The notes under the pieces were generated by a model. That model searched no databases. It was not told where the DNA came from and was given only the letters and a program-made list of their open reading frames with translations. From the NCBI GenBank assembly GCA_963971285.1, contig OZ020251.1, positions 5,332,001 to 5,396,000 of the forward strand: 64,000 nucleotides of DNA, given 5' to 3'. Source of the stretch: Astropecten irregularis. Taxonomy: Eukaryota; Echinodermata; Asteroidea; Paxillosida; Astropectinidae. The position numbers and the translations under genes were made by a program. Of this stretch, positions 25,501-32,232 are shown in pieces (position 1 is the stretch's first letter; every line of letters begins with the position of its first letter).

Positions 25501-28500
25501 TGCTCCTCTAACTTCATTAACTGTGTTTATACTCACAAGAGCCTGTGGTGAAAACTAATGATTACGAATCCAAATATGGTCTTGTTTTGTCCAGATCCAG
25601 AGTATTTTACAGCTGGCTGGTGCGGCCGTTGACCTGATGGATCTTCAGGGGTCGTCTGTCATGTTTAGCTTCGAAGAAGGCTGGGACTTCACGACTCAGG
25701 TACGATACTCTCGCTAATTGCTCCTGTTTAGTCCTTGGATCTTCCTGATTCTTCTTAATTGTCTCCCGACACCTTGTGCAGAGAAGATAAACTGTCCCAA
25801 GATACCACTTATGATAATTCTAATACCAGTGCTTATATGATTACTGTTAATTTCATTTATTTCTGGTGATGAAATCAAGGATTCTTCAAAAGCGCCCAAG
25901 GCACTGTAGCTTAAAAGCCTCATGAAACATAAACTTAAAAAATGACAAGAAGAAGATACAGTTTTAGAGGTTGGAGGAAAACCCCAGAGTACGATTCTGG
26001 GTAAAACCCATGGAATCAGGCAGGGACTGAAAAATCCACTTGTGGACCATCACAAACTTGAACGCCGGTTGCCAGAGGTGAAAGGCGTGGAAAGAATCGC
26101 TACGCTAACCTACAGTTCTCCCTAAGAATTGGTCAGGATCAAACTTCCTGCTACGTTGCATATCTTTCATGCTTTCTGTGATTCTCTTATCTCAGGTGGT
26201 CTCGTTGGCACAAATCCTGATGGATCCGTACTACCGGACGCTAGAGGGCTTTCAGGTGTTAATCGAGAAGGAATGGCTGGCGTTCGGCCACCGGTTCACT
26301 CATCGTAGCAACCAGACCATCGCCCATCAGGCCAGCGGATTTGCGCCATTATTCCTCCAGTTCCTGGACAGTGTTCATCAGGTGGGGAGAATCTCTTTCC
26401 TTGGAGCGATTTTAGGCTCTAAGCACCTCTTTACTAGGTCCTAGCCCCACCTCCATACCACAGTTAACCACACATGGATTCTCATTTGGTAATGTGGGGT
26501 ATCCTGAATACCACAATACAATGTGTGGTTTGTGTGGTAATACGTAGTTTGTGATCCAGTCCCCTGTGGAGGCTGTGGTAATGTGTAGCAAGCTACCCTT
26601 GCCTTGTATGGTAGTTGCAGGCATGGCAGGGAGTACTCATAGAACAAACTGTAATCCCACACTAGCAGAACGGGCCTGAGGTTAACTAGCAACACTCTTG
26701 TCGCTCCTTGGTTTCAACTAACCTACCTTGAAGACAAAGGTTTTTCACTGCCACTGTTGTTTTCATTGTATTTAGATACTCGTCCAGTCACTTGTTATTG
26801 ATTCTAGCTCCGAGGCACTTATACTGTCCTCCTTGTCCCACAGATCCATGCTCAGTTCCCCATGTCCTTCGAGTTCAACCAGTATTTCCTGAAGATGATC
26901 GCCTTCCATTACGTCTCCAACCGCTTTCAGACGTTCATGCTGGACTCGGAATACGCCAGATTTGAAGCAGGTGAGCATTGTCCACAGGTTGAGGATGGTT
27001 CGAGTCCAGCCATAGGGGGTAGTGAGACCTGAGGCCTTGATTGAGCAAGACACTTTGCCAGTTAATAATTCTGTCTCTTCCTTCCCGATGTAAACACTGT
27101 AAACTGTTTCGGTTGCTTCCATTAGCTTTTCTTAGTAAGGCCAGATCAATCCGTAAGCAGGGTATCTACCTTAATTTAGCCGTTCTACTCTAGTGCTTCC
27201 TTAGCATCTTCCACAGCGCTTGTAACCAGCATCCTCTGAGTCAGGCAACCAGCCACCCTCTTGAAGACGAACAGAGCTTACTGTTCAGAATATCAAGTGT
27301 TCAATCATCAATGGTTCTTCTCAGAACCACACACTTTTAAAAGAGATTCTTGTATGTGGTGAAAATGCGAATCTTAACTTAATCAGTACTTCCGTCATGC
27401 ATAGCTTTAAAGTTTAAGTCTTATATACCTTTATAAGCAGCTGTATGAAGGCTCTCCAGGCAGCTATTCTCAGATGCAATTGTTTTGGGGGCCCATGAAT
27501 AAATAGATGCTTGTGTGGGTACAGGTGGTAGTGCATTGGACCTTGTAGCCCCTCTGTAACCTGTCCCATGTCTTCTTTTCGGAACCACAACAGCTACCCA
27601 GGTCTTTGAGGATAGGTCCTCATGCCTAGAGGAAGGGGAAGAGACCAGCAGGACCAAGACTCACATGAGGTCCTTCTGGGAGTACATCCTCAAGATCAAC
27701 GCCAAGCAGCCACTTTTTTACAATCTCATGTTTGCGCCGCACACACCGGTAAGGGGTCTGCAAGGATTTAAGCAAGCGGTCCAGGTTTGTCCCATTTATT
27801 GTTTTATTCGTCCAGATGGCGCATGCTTCCCTCTCGTCACCCGGTCTTGCCTGATGATGTGTCGTCTGCGTCTGCCTTGAGCACCAACCTAGTGGTATCC
27901 CTGGTCTAGTTGGATTAGATTTGTCTGTTTTTTTTTAATTAGGATGTTTAGAGGCTTGCATCTTGAATTACCCCCAGACAATGAGCATGCGTTGTCACCG
28001 TATGTGGAATATGCAGACTAGCCATGTCGAGTATATGGTACTGAAATGGGCCACGTGGATATATCATGTTTGCTCAGTGTATGTGAGATACAGAGTCCTT
28101 TGTACCCGAACTATTGCAGATGCATGCTTGCCTAATAAGAACCCTGTGCAGTTTGGCAGGGTGTTTGGATATTAAATGTCTGCACAGTTGTAGAAACCGG
28201 TCATATCCCCTTTTGTAACATTGCTCGCTAAAGATCAGTGTTTTCTAAAGGAAGAATGTTGTTGGAATGAGTAAGACTTGCGGAGACACCATGTATTAGA
28301 CTCTTTTTGGAAGGTGTGTGGTCCTGAAAAGGATTCTCATCAGTCCTTTTCAGGATCACACATCTTCCAAAAAGAGTGTTATACATGTTGTCTCTGCAAG
28401 TCTTACTCATTCTATTCTCTCCATCATGCAAAACTTCAAATCCTACTTAAGAATGTTGTTAGTAATGTATTTGTCTTGTCGTGTCACCTCTACTCTCAAG

Positions 28501-31500
28501 GTACTGAGACCTTACACCAACATGTCTAGCCTGAAGCTCTGGGACTACTTTACCCAAGAAGACCTGGCCGGCGGGCCCTCCTTCGATAAGGAGCTCTTTG
28601 ATCTTGCCACGGCAGAGGACAAGGAGATGCCCCTCCTCCCATCTGACCGAAGGGTCATCAACAACTGCTACGACAACGCAGCGCAGGCAGAGCCGGACAT
28701 GCACATTTGGTCGTTGGAGGTTAGTACTTCGGTCAATCATTCATATTTTGGAGGAATCATTCCTCTTTTTGGGTAAACCTGTATCACTTTTGACAAGCTT
28801 TTGACAACAGATTCCAACTTTTGGCTTGGAAACATGCTCTGTGATTCCTCTTTTTTTTGCAGAAGTATTCCTAATTTCTTTTAAGATGGGTTGGCAGCTA
28901 TGCTAAGATTTATGGTCACTCGAGAAATCTAAGCAGCAAGCGGAATGCCAACCACTTTAGGGTACAACTTATTCAAGCAGCGAATAGTGTCCAGATCTAT
29001 AAACCATGTGAGCGTTTTTCTCGATCAGAACAATTTTTCAGTGTGCACAGAGGATCCCTAATGCAAACCATGCAGTGCTTTGTTTCATGTCTTTAACAAA
29101 GAGGTCTAAAGCACGTTAATCAAATCATTCTTGCCGTGATTAAGTAAATTTTTCACGGTGGCAGTAATACTCCTGAGTAAAATGATGCAATTCTCACTTT
29201 TCCAGGCTGTGGGAGCAGCAGCATGGAAAAGGTAAAGGAATTACCCCCAACATTTGTTTGAATTTTTAAATTCTCCTTCTCTGGCTGACCTTTAGGAGAT
29301 GATGCAGCTGGAGGGTGATCTGGGCAGGACCCCTCTACACTGGAAGACACGGCTCGACCGGGCCCAGAAGAGCTTCCCCAGCAGGGTGCGGAGGAAGTCA
29401 CTGTCCATCAAGGAGGCCCAGCAGCAGAGCATGACGGCTCACAAGAAGACCACAATCGACATCCTGGTCAAGGTCAGTCAGTCTATGATGGGTCATTTGA
29501 AGACTTAGTAAGGGAGAGAAACCTCAATGCTGGTCGGGGCCCAGCCACTGAAAAGCCAGGTCGGGCCTGAGCTTCGCCTGGGGTCTTAGGCTTCTGTAAT
29601 CCCCAGTTTTTAACTGTGAACTTCAAGCCCCTGCTATGTCCTGGATTATAGGACTAACCTGAATTGATAGGTTGAGTCCTCTCATCAAACATGGACAGTT
29701 TCTAGAAGCCAGACAGCTCTGTTTTTAAATAGTGATGGTAAGGGATGACAAGAGGTGGATTTCAGGCCTTTCAACTGCTGCACCTGACCAGTATTTAAGT
29801 TGTTCTCCCTAACTTTGTGGAGTTATTCTCCTGAATAATGTTGTGAAGATCACAGAGTTCCTGTCCTCTTTGTCTCCCTTAACCTGCAGGGTAAGAACAT
29901 CATCGACCCCACCCCTAAAGGCTTTGCCTTCCAGCATCGCTTTGAGGCGCACAGCTACATGACTCCAACGGACTGTGACCTGTGCTCCAATCTTCTCTTT
30001 GGCGCAGTCAAGCAAGGTTGCAAAGGTAAGACTTGCCAGGGCCTGATGTACTCTCTTCAGGATAAGGAATGGTGTTTTAGTGTGATTCCAAGAGATGCTG
30101 TTGATCTTTAGCCTTCCTTTTTTTGACAACCTGTCAGTGTTAGACGGTCATGAGGGTAGTCGAAGGAAGTTGCTCATGTTTATATTTTGTTGTTGGCAGG
30201 CATGAAGTGCTCGGACTGCGGATATAATGCCCACGAGGACTGCGTGCCCAAGGTGCCCAAGCAGTGCACTCGGCGGGGATCTACCAAGGAGCCCAGTGCG
30301 GGACCGTCCAGGCCGACCTCGGATGAAGTCGCCAGCGCCGGAACACCTGTTGTCCCTCCTGCCGTATCAGGTACAGAAGTGTTACCTCTCAGCCTACACC
30401 ACAAAAGTAGTTAGACAGTTACATGAATCCCCTTAGAATTTAAGATGGGAATGAGCTGAGAAAGATATGCATCCAGCACTAAGGTACTTGTGTCAACTGT
30501 CTCAGGACAGGAAAAGTAGCAAACAGGTATTCATTCACAATACTGTCCTGAAATGTGTAATAGTTGGAGTTGAACCGAAGAACCTGATGATTCAGTCCTA
30601 AAGATCATTCCAAGCAAGACACTAAGTTGATAGAAGGTCAGTTTTTACAAGTCTAAGTCAAGTCCCACATCAGTGTTGGCAGTTGGAAGTAATAAATCAC
30701 AGAAATAGTGACTTTTGTCCAACTTGAGTCCAGGGGTCAATTTCACCAAACTCTTCGTAACTTACTATCAATCGTAGGACTTTTGATGCATTGAAGCCCT
30801 ACTTGGGATAGGCCCCCTACGATGGGTTATCCTTACTTCGTAACTTGGAGTTACGTTGGATCGCAGGGCTTCATGGCGTTACTTCAAACTTGACGTTACT
30901 CCAAACTTGACAATATATCAAACTTGATGTTACTTCAAACTTGACGTGTGCTGTGCTGGTATTTGTTTAGGATATGATCAGTTCTACGCAAAGATTGGGG
31001 AGACGAGGACCCACGAGGGATACCTGTACAAACGAGGAGCCAGACTGAAAGGCTGGAAGCAGAGATGGTTTGTCCTGGACTCTCAGAAGCATCAGGTGAG
31101 TCTCCATGGATCCAGATCTCTCTCGCCTCCTCCCTAATCCTTCTACCCTTCTCCTCCCTCCACTAATTGGAAATAAAAATGTCAAATTTATCGCCATGAA
31201 AACTTACTATTATTATCTATTTCTGGTTACGAAAACAAAGATTCCTCAAAAGCGCCCTAGCTAGGCACTGCAGCTCGAAAGCCTGAATAAACATTCCATG
31301 GAAAGATGATGAGAAGAAGATACAGTTTTAGAGGTGGGAGGGAAACCCCCATAGTAATATTCTGGGTATTAAAACCCAACAAATCAGGTAGGGACTGAAA
31401 ACAAAATTCACTTGTGGATTGAGGCGGACTTAAACCCGGTCCACAGAGTTGAAAGGCGAGGAAAGAACCACTACGCCAACCGTACTCCCTTTGTGAGCAG

Positions 31501-32232
31501 CTCCTAAACTTTTTCCGTTTTGTCCGCTCTTCCAGCTGAGATATTACGAGACGAGGAACGACCCTCATTTCAAGGGAATCATCGACCTGAAGGAAGTAGA
31601 GTCGGTCCAACCGGCTTTCCCGACGGCCGGAGCCCCTAAGAAGTGCGATGAGAGCGCTTTCTTCGATGTAAGTCTGAAAATTAACGACACACTGCTCTGT
31701 TTGTGGTTTGCGGTTTGAAACGTTGTGTCTGATAGACTGAGGTCTCAGGGAATCAGTGGACACTGTCCAGGGGCCAATTTCACGGCCCTGCTTAGCCAAA
31801 AAAACAATTTGCTTACCATGAAATGTCTGTCTTAATAACAAACAGGGTTAACAACCAAATTTCCATGTGTTGTGTATCACTTGCGATTGTTCTTTGGCTG
31901 TCGGTCACTGACCATGAATATCAAATGGAATTTTAGTGGTGTTTTTTTTTCGTTGAGCGAGACATGTTGTGCTAAGCATTTTTAATGTGCTTAACAGCTC
32001 AATGAAATTGGCTCCTGTACTTTGCCTCACCTGGAGTGACCAGGGGTACATGATTAGTACAGTGGAGACTGACATGCGGGATAGAGGTTGTACCGAAGGT
32101 CATTCCATCATTTTTGGTATCTCAAACTTTTTTCTGCAGTTGAAGACAACCAGACGAGCCTACAACTTTGTCGCGGACACCAAGCCGGCTGCAGAGGAGT
32201 GGATCAGCAGAATACAGGACTGCCTGTCATGA
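1..32232 (+). CDS. SBF: SET-binding factor / myotubularin-related protein 5/13 (pseudophosphatase), 3' part of gene, 27 exons
   Basis: Exons read from splice sites and frame: 1-42, 231-517, 1059-1225, 1453-1526, 2129-2324, 3920-4062, 5015-5193, 5654-5895, 9235-9294, 15330-15522, 16443-16639, 17207-17452, 18581-18616, 19789-19953, 24188-24390, 25113-25289, 25595-25699, 26196-26381, 26844-26970, 27594-27748, 28501-28719, 29296-29472, 29890-30025, 30200-30370, 30971-31095, 31536-31667, 32140-32232. They sum to 4,233 nt, exactly 1,411 codons with one terminal stop, which strongly supports the model. Order: post-DENN linker, GRAM, myotubularin-like domain with a dead active site, C1 finger, PH. 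The match to remembered human SBF1/SBF2 runs along most of the length (for example [36 protein letters not shown]-like [13 protein letters not shown]). Family knowledge: SBF proteins pair with catalytically active MTMR1/MTMR2-type myotubularins and act as Rab guanine exchange factors through the DENN domain, on endosomes and autophagic membranes. The DENN exons must lie left of base 1. Least certain junctions: the exon 14 donor (chosen by frame) and the exon 23 donor (two options). Confidence 0.95.
742..937. repeat. Dispersed repeat with marine-SINE-like tail, copy 1
   Basis: Shares GGTAxxxGTGAGGGTA-GAGATGAC, TGTGTGCTTGATT and GGGCTGTATACTCCCCAGGG with an inverted copy at 10395-10545. This copy ends in AGCGCCTTGAGCACCCTCTG then an ATTATTAT tract, the tail style of many marine invertebrate SINEs and LINEs. 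It lies in SBF intron 2. Confidence 0.6.
1640..2070. repeat. Tandem repeat, about 118-bp unit, four decaying copies
   Basis: The marker CTCTACAGTC recurs at 1651, 1769 and 1886, and a diverged TTCTATTGTC near 1989. Each is followed by TCCTTCAAAATAC and then by TTTGGACTTGGACCAA. Units are 118, 117 and about 103 bp. It fills most of SBF intron 4. Confidence 0.7.
2394..3703. mobile_element. 1.3-kb inverted-repeat element with TTAA ends in SBF intron 5
   Basis: The left end reads TTAA-AGGGCGGCTGCAGTGC, and the right end read in reverse is TTAA-AGGGTCACTGCAATGC. Inside are several copies of GTAACATGGACAGA, including a palindrome at 2932-2990. There is no transposase-like ORF, so it is non-autonomous. 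Confidence 0.55.
2932..2990. repeat. Near-perfect palindrome around GTAACATGGACAGAAATTT
   Basis: ATGTTTGTAACATGGACAGA is followed after a short spacer by its reverse complement ending ACAAACAT. Related single arms are at 2751-2776 and 3133-3152. Confidence 0.7.
4120..4430. repeat. Minisatellite, about 40-60-bp units (GACTGAATTCAGAGCTGACT)
   Basis: GACTGAATTCAGAGCTGACT followed by CCTAGACCACACCCAAATCT recurs about five times with variable spacers. It lies in SBF intron 6. Confidence 0.75.
4560..4950. repeat. Minisatellite, 22-bp unit ACCACACCCAAACCAAGACATG-type
   Basis: A 22-base unit with core CACCCAAACCAAGACATG repeats about ten times at 4660-4835 and decays on both sides. The purine/pyrimidine bias leaves the minus strand free of stops in three frames, giving spurious Gly/Val/Trp-rich ORFs. 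It lies in SBF intron 6, just upstream of exon 7. Confidence 0.8.
5237..5490. mobile_element. MITE family with GGGCCTTTCTCAAAGCTC ends, copy 1
   Basis: Degraded inverted ends (TTTGTTCAAAACTCGGCTTC and CCTAGATTTGGAAAAAG) and the shared core TGAAGCTGAAGCTCTGTTTTCC identify it as a relative of copies at 7146, 21610 and 39181. It starts about 45 bases after exon 7. Confidence 0.65.
6442..6590. mobile_element. Foldback element with GGGCTGATTT ends and CATCGCTAAA arms, copy 1
   Basis: GGGCTGATTTAACTACTGCT pairs with GAAATCAGCCCC on the far side; the inner arms ATCCCAAATCCATCGCTAAA and TTTAGCGATGGATTTGGG are inverted. It is about 149 bp with almost no spacer, in SBF intron 8. Confidence 0.75.
7146..7402. 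mobile_element. MITE family with GGGCCTTTCTCAAAGCTC ends, copy 2 (best preserved)
   Basis: Left end GGGGCCTTTCTCAAAGCTCT; right end in reverse GGGGCCCTTCTCAAAGCTCG, extending about 45 bases into GGCTCTGGCTCCAGCTTCAT. Length 257 bp. The core has ATCCATATGCTGAAAAT. Confidence 0.75.
7412..7564. mobile_element. Foldback element with CATCGCTAAA arms, copy 2
   Basis: Same family as 6442: GATTTCTCTAACGCTTTGCG and CGCAAAGCGTTAGTGAAATC are inverted, with AAGCCCAAATCCATCACTAA inside. It sits ten bases after MITE copy 2 ends. Confidence 0.75.
7751..8125. mobile_element. 375-bp element with about 78-bp terminal inverted repeats
   Basis: GGGCGTTTCACAATTTAGAG, AGGGCAGCAGGGAGAGGCTG and GATGGGAAATTGTC on the left are repeated inverted on the right. 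The core is short and has no transposase-like ORF. It is a non-autonomous DNA transposon of unknown superfamily, in SBF intron 8. Confidence 0.8.
8252..8440. mobile_element. Foldback element with TGTATTTTGCCGGCAC ends
   Basis: GTGTATTTTGCCGGCACTGG and CTGATTGGCCAATTTTTAT on the left pair with GAATTGGCCAATCAG and GTGCCGGCAAAATATACAC on the right. About 189 bp, in SBF intron 8. Confidence 0.7.
8871..9075. repeat. Tandem repeat, about 86-bp unit, 2.5 copies
   Basis: ATCCATTAAACTGGTTTACA then TCAATTAATCCAGTTTA and TTTAGAGCCATCTCTCAAGG-like sequence recurs at about 8871, 8957 and 9045. The AAACTGG/CCAGTTT arms make each unit partly palindromic. Related AAACCGGATTAATCCGG motifs occur at 6959-7060 and 7570-7625. 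It ends about 160 bases before exon 9. Confidence 0.7.
9780..9983. mobile_element. Partial TTAA MITE (AGGTAGTATCATACTTTGG family)
   Basis: Body match from TTTCTGGATAAATACAATAT through ACCATCTTCATACCCTGAAA to a right end CTGTACTGTACCT-TTAA. The left end is not recognisable. It lies in SBF intron 9. Confidence 0.55.
10395..10565. repeat. Dispersed repeat, inverted copy of the element at 742
   Basis: Reverse complement of the 742-937 repeat over about 150 bases, including CTCCCTGGGGAGTATACAGC and AATCAAGCACACAGTCATCT, extending to TGAAGAGGAGCAAT and AAGCGTCTTGCCCAA. It lies in SBF intron 9. Confidence 0.6.
11118..11270. mobile_element. Foldback family GGGTCGATTTCAC, copy 1
   Basis: GTCGATTTCACCAAACTCAT on the left, GGGCTTCGTGAAATCGACCC on the right; inner arms CGTAACTTAC and GTAACTCAAGTTAC. 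Relatives at 19531, 30733, 34673 and 54549. Confidence 0.75.
12412..12731. mobile_element. TTAA-flanked MITE, family AGGTAGTATCATACTTTGG, intact ends
   Basis: TTAA-AGGTAGTATCATACTTTGG on the left and CCAAAGTATGATACTACCT-TTAA on the right are perfect inverted ends flanking a 320-bp AT-rich body. The body includes TCATCTTCATACCCTGTAAG. Partial relatives are at about 9780-9983, 24490-24735, 55570-55833 and 58440-58930, and another full copy is at 35199. Confidence 0.85.
13254..13810. repeat. Irregular tandem repeat (GGCATTGGACCTCAAGACAC), 60-110-bp units
   Basis: TTGGACC followed by TCAAGAC or TCAGGAC appears nine times, each followed by CACATGCTA and GTGCCTCA motifs. Spacing varies from 30 to 110 bases, so the array has been rearranged internally. 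SBF intron 9. Confidence 0.75.
14078..14287. mobile_element. Foldback element with GAGGCTTGAGGCTAGG arms
   Basis: AATGAGGCTTGAGGCTAGGG and TTTTGCTACTGCCATTTTG on the left pair with CAAATGGCGGTAGCGAAATA and AAGCCTAGCCTCAGGCCTTG on the right. About 210 bp, in SBF intron 9. Confidence 0.7.
14884..15000. repeat. Dispersed repeat beginning GGCCGTGTCCGAAAC, copy 1
   Basis: Shares GGCCGTGTCCGAAAC, GGCTAGGT, TTGTCTTxGTGT and CAATGGAGCAA-type sequence with 21180-21295. Probably a MITE; the inverted right end (GGATGCGGCC) is weak. Confidence 0.5.
17961..18325. mobile_element. Foldback element with GCCACTGAAAAGCCAGG arms, copy 1
   Basis: AGAAAAACTTCAATACTGGT and GCCACTGAAAAGCCAGGTCA on the left are inverted on the right as AGCCAGGCTTTTCAGTGGCT and ACAAGTATTAAAGTTTCTCT. 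The centre has a duplicated AAGCCAGGCTTT motif. SBF intron 12; a second copy is at 29503. Confidence 0.7.
19531..19684. mobile_element. Foldback family GGGTCGATTTCAC, copy 2
   Basis: GGGTCGATTTCACAAAGCCT on the left and TTTGGTGAAATCGACCCC on the right, with ATCGTATCCTACGTAGGGCT in the middle. About 105 bases upstream of SBF exon 14. Confidence 0.8.
21180..21295. repeat. Dispersed repeat beginning GGCCGTGTCCGAAAC, copy 2
   Basis: Matches 14884-15000 in order: GGCCGTGTCCGAAACTGGCT, ACGGCTAGGTCAATTGTCTT, CCAATGGAGCAAAGACCTAG. In SBF intron 14. Confidence 0.5.
21610..21838. mobile_element. MITE family with GGGCCTTTCTCAAAGCTC ends, copy 3
   Basis: Ends GGGTCCTTTTCTAAACCTCA and, reversed, AGGGCCCTTTTTAAAACCTC; inner arms CTCCGGCTCCAGCTCTGCCA and its partner GAGCTGGAGCCTGAG. 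The core matches copy 2. It lies in SBF intron 14. Confidence 0.7.
22080..22200. mobile_element. Palindromic MITE with GGGCCTGTTTGTTTC ends, copy 2
   Basis: GGGCCTGTTTGTTTCACGCA on the left and ATAAACAAACAGACCCTCG on the right, with GGATCC motifs inside, as in the 24.6-kb copy. It lies in SBF intron 14. Confidence 0.6.
23919..24025. repeat. 31-bp tandem repeat with CCTCTTGCGAGGC stem, 3-4 copies
   Basis: ACTAAATCAGCCAGCCTCTT followed by GCGAGGCTTC repeats at about 31-base spacing; CCTC-TTGC-GAGG can form a small hairpin in each unit. About 165 bases upstream of SBF exon 15. Confidence 0.75.
24616..24722. mobile_element. Palindromic MITE with GGCCCTGTTTGTTTC ends, nested in a TTAA MITE fragment
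   Basis: GGCCCTGTTTGTTTCGTACA and TGTGCGAAACAAACAGGTCC are inverted; the core is GGATCCGTGATCTTGATC-like. The flanks (CACCATCTGTATACCATGCA before, AAAGTTACTTTAAAG after) are body and end of the AGGTAGTATCATACTTTGG family. A related copy is at 22080-22200. Confidence 0.65.
24765..25043 (+). mobile_element. LINE remnant: C-terminal end of a non-LTR reverse transcriptase ORF
   Basis: In the plus strand the translation reads [20 protein letters not shown], later [20 protein letters not shown] and [11 protein letters not shown], ending LVGGLCPR and a stop. This is the well-known 'RWxWLGHxLR...[13 protein letters not shown]' tail of many animal endonuclease/reverse-transcriptase LINEs. Two in-frame stops interrupt it (near 24886 and 24996), and everything upstream of the tail is missing, so it is a 5'-truncated dead copy inside SBF intron 15, ending about 70 bases before exon 16. 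The clade cannot be fixed from this tail alone. Confidence 0.85.
25855..26122 (-). mobile_element. tRNA-derived SINE, family 1, antisense in SBF intron 17
   Basis: Reverse complement of the family-1 element: tail (AAGGATTCTTCAAAAGCGCC) on the left, tRNA-like head (CGCTACGCTAACCTAC) on the right. It is diverged from the 42.4-kb copy. The head ends about 75 bases upstream of exon 18. Confidence 0.75.
28264..28413. mobile_element. Near-loopless 150-bp hairpin element beside SBF exon 21
   Basis: Arms of about 72 bases (GAATGAGTAAGACTTGCGGA, ACTCTTTTTGGAAGGTGTGT, GTCCTGAAAAGGA) meet with only a few unpaired bases (TTCTCATCAG). Ends 87 bases before the exon 21 acceptor. Confidence 0.8.
29503..29812. 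mobile_element. Foldback element with GCCACTGAAAAGCCAGG arms, copy 2
   Basis: GGGAGAGAAACCTCAATGCT and CAGCCACTGAAAAGCCAGGT on the left; ACCTGACCAGTATTTAAGTT and GTTCTCCCT on the right. SBF intron 22. Confidence 0.65.
29890..30370 (+). other. SBF: SBF exons 23-24: C1 zinc finger with two possible exon 23 donors
   Basis: The ligand series is H-x12-C-x2-C ... C-x2-C-x4-H-x2-C-x7-C, starting at the His of [10 protein letters not shown] (about residue 1208). If exon 23 ends at 30016 (donor GTTGCA) the middle spacing is x13, the canonical C1 value. If it ends at 30025 (donor GTAAGA, much the stronger site) three residues (Gly-Cys-Lys) are inserted and the spacing is x16. Both donors are in the same phase, so both give an open frame. 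C1 domains bind diacylglycerol/phorbol ester or serve as protein or lipid docking sites. I recall human SBF1/SBF2 as lacking a C1 domain, and some invertebrate SBF proteins as having one. Confidence 0.85.
30733..30880. mobile_element. Foldback family GGGTCGATTTCAC, copy 3 (right end degraded)
   Basis: GGGGTCAATTTCACCAAACT, then CAATCGTAGGACTTTTGATG and TACGATGGGTTATCCTTAC; the right end decays after GCAGGGCTTCATG. It lies in SBF intron 24. Confidence 0.65.
31214..31491 (-). mobile_element. tRNA-derived SINE, family 1, antisense in SBF intron 25
   Basis: Same orientation and parts as the copy at 25855: tail with AAGATTCCTCAAAAGCGCCC, body with AGAAGATACAGTTTTAGAGG, head with CACTACGCCAACC. 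The head ends about 45 bases before exon 26. Confidence 0.78.
31770..32015. mobile_element. Foldback family GGGGCCAATTTCA, copy in SBF intron 26
   Basis: GGGGCCAATTTCACGGCCCT on the left and AACAGCTCAATGAAATTGGC on the right; inner arms GCTTACCATGAAATG and TGTGCTAAGCA. A second copy is at 36067. Confidence 0.6.

Larger units (their letters stand above)
15330..28719 (+). other. SBF: SBF exons 10-21: myotubularin-like pseudophosphatase domain
   Basis: Residues about 464-1133. Landmarks in order: [12 protein letters not shown] and [20 protein letters not shown], the RID-like patch ([17 protein letters not shown], exon 11), [12 protein letters not shown] (exon 15), FKKLM-like [13 protein letters not shown] (exon 16), the active-site loop [14 protein letters not shown] (exon 17), [23 protein letters not shown] and [16 protein letters not shown] (exon 18), then [17 protein letters not shown] (exon 19). 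Active myotubularins have HCSDGWDRT in the loop; here the Cys and the Arg positions are both Phe, so the enzyme should be catalytically dead, as in vertebrate MTMR5/13. Exons 12-15 (residues about 594-770) hold a poorly conserved insert rich in Ser and acidic residues, with six consecutive Asp in exon 14. Confidence 0.92.
30971..32232 (+). other. SBF: SBF exons 25-27: C-terminal PH domain and stop
   Basis: Exons 30971-31095, 31536-31667 and 32140-32232 encode residues about 1295-1410. [20 protein letters not shown] is the first PH strand pair, [20 protein letters not shown] the next, and [20 protein letters not shown] the C-terminal helix with its conserved Trp. The family binds phosphoinositides through this PH domain. 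The protein ends at CLS with TGA at 32230-32232, within two or three residues of the human C-terminus, so the end looks complete. Confidence 0.93.

Noticed and set aside
31257-31841. Minus-strand 194-codon ORF
   Set aside because: Crosses an antisense SINE, SBF exon 26 and a foldback element; it is a shadow of these.
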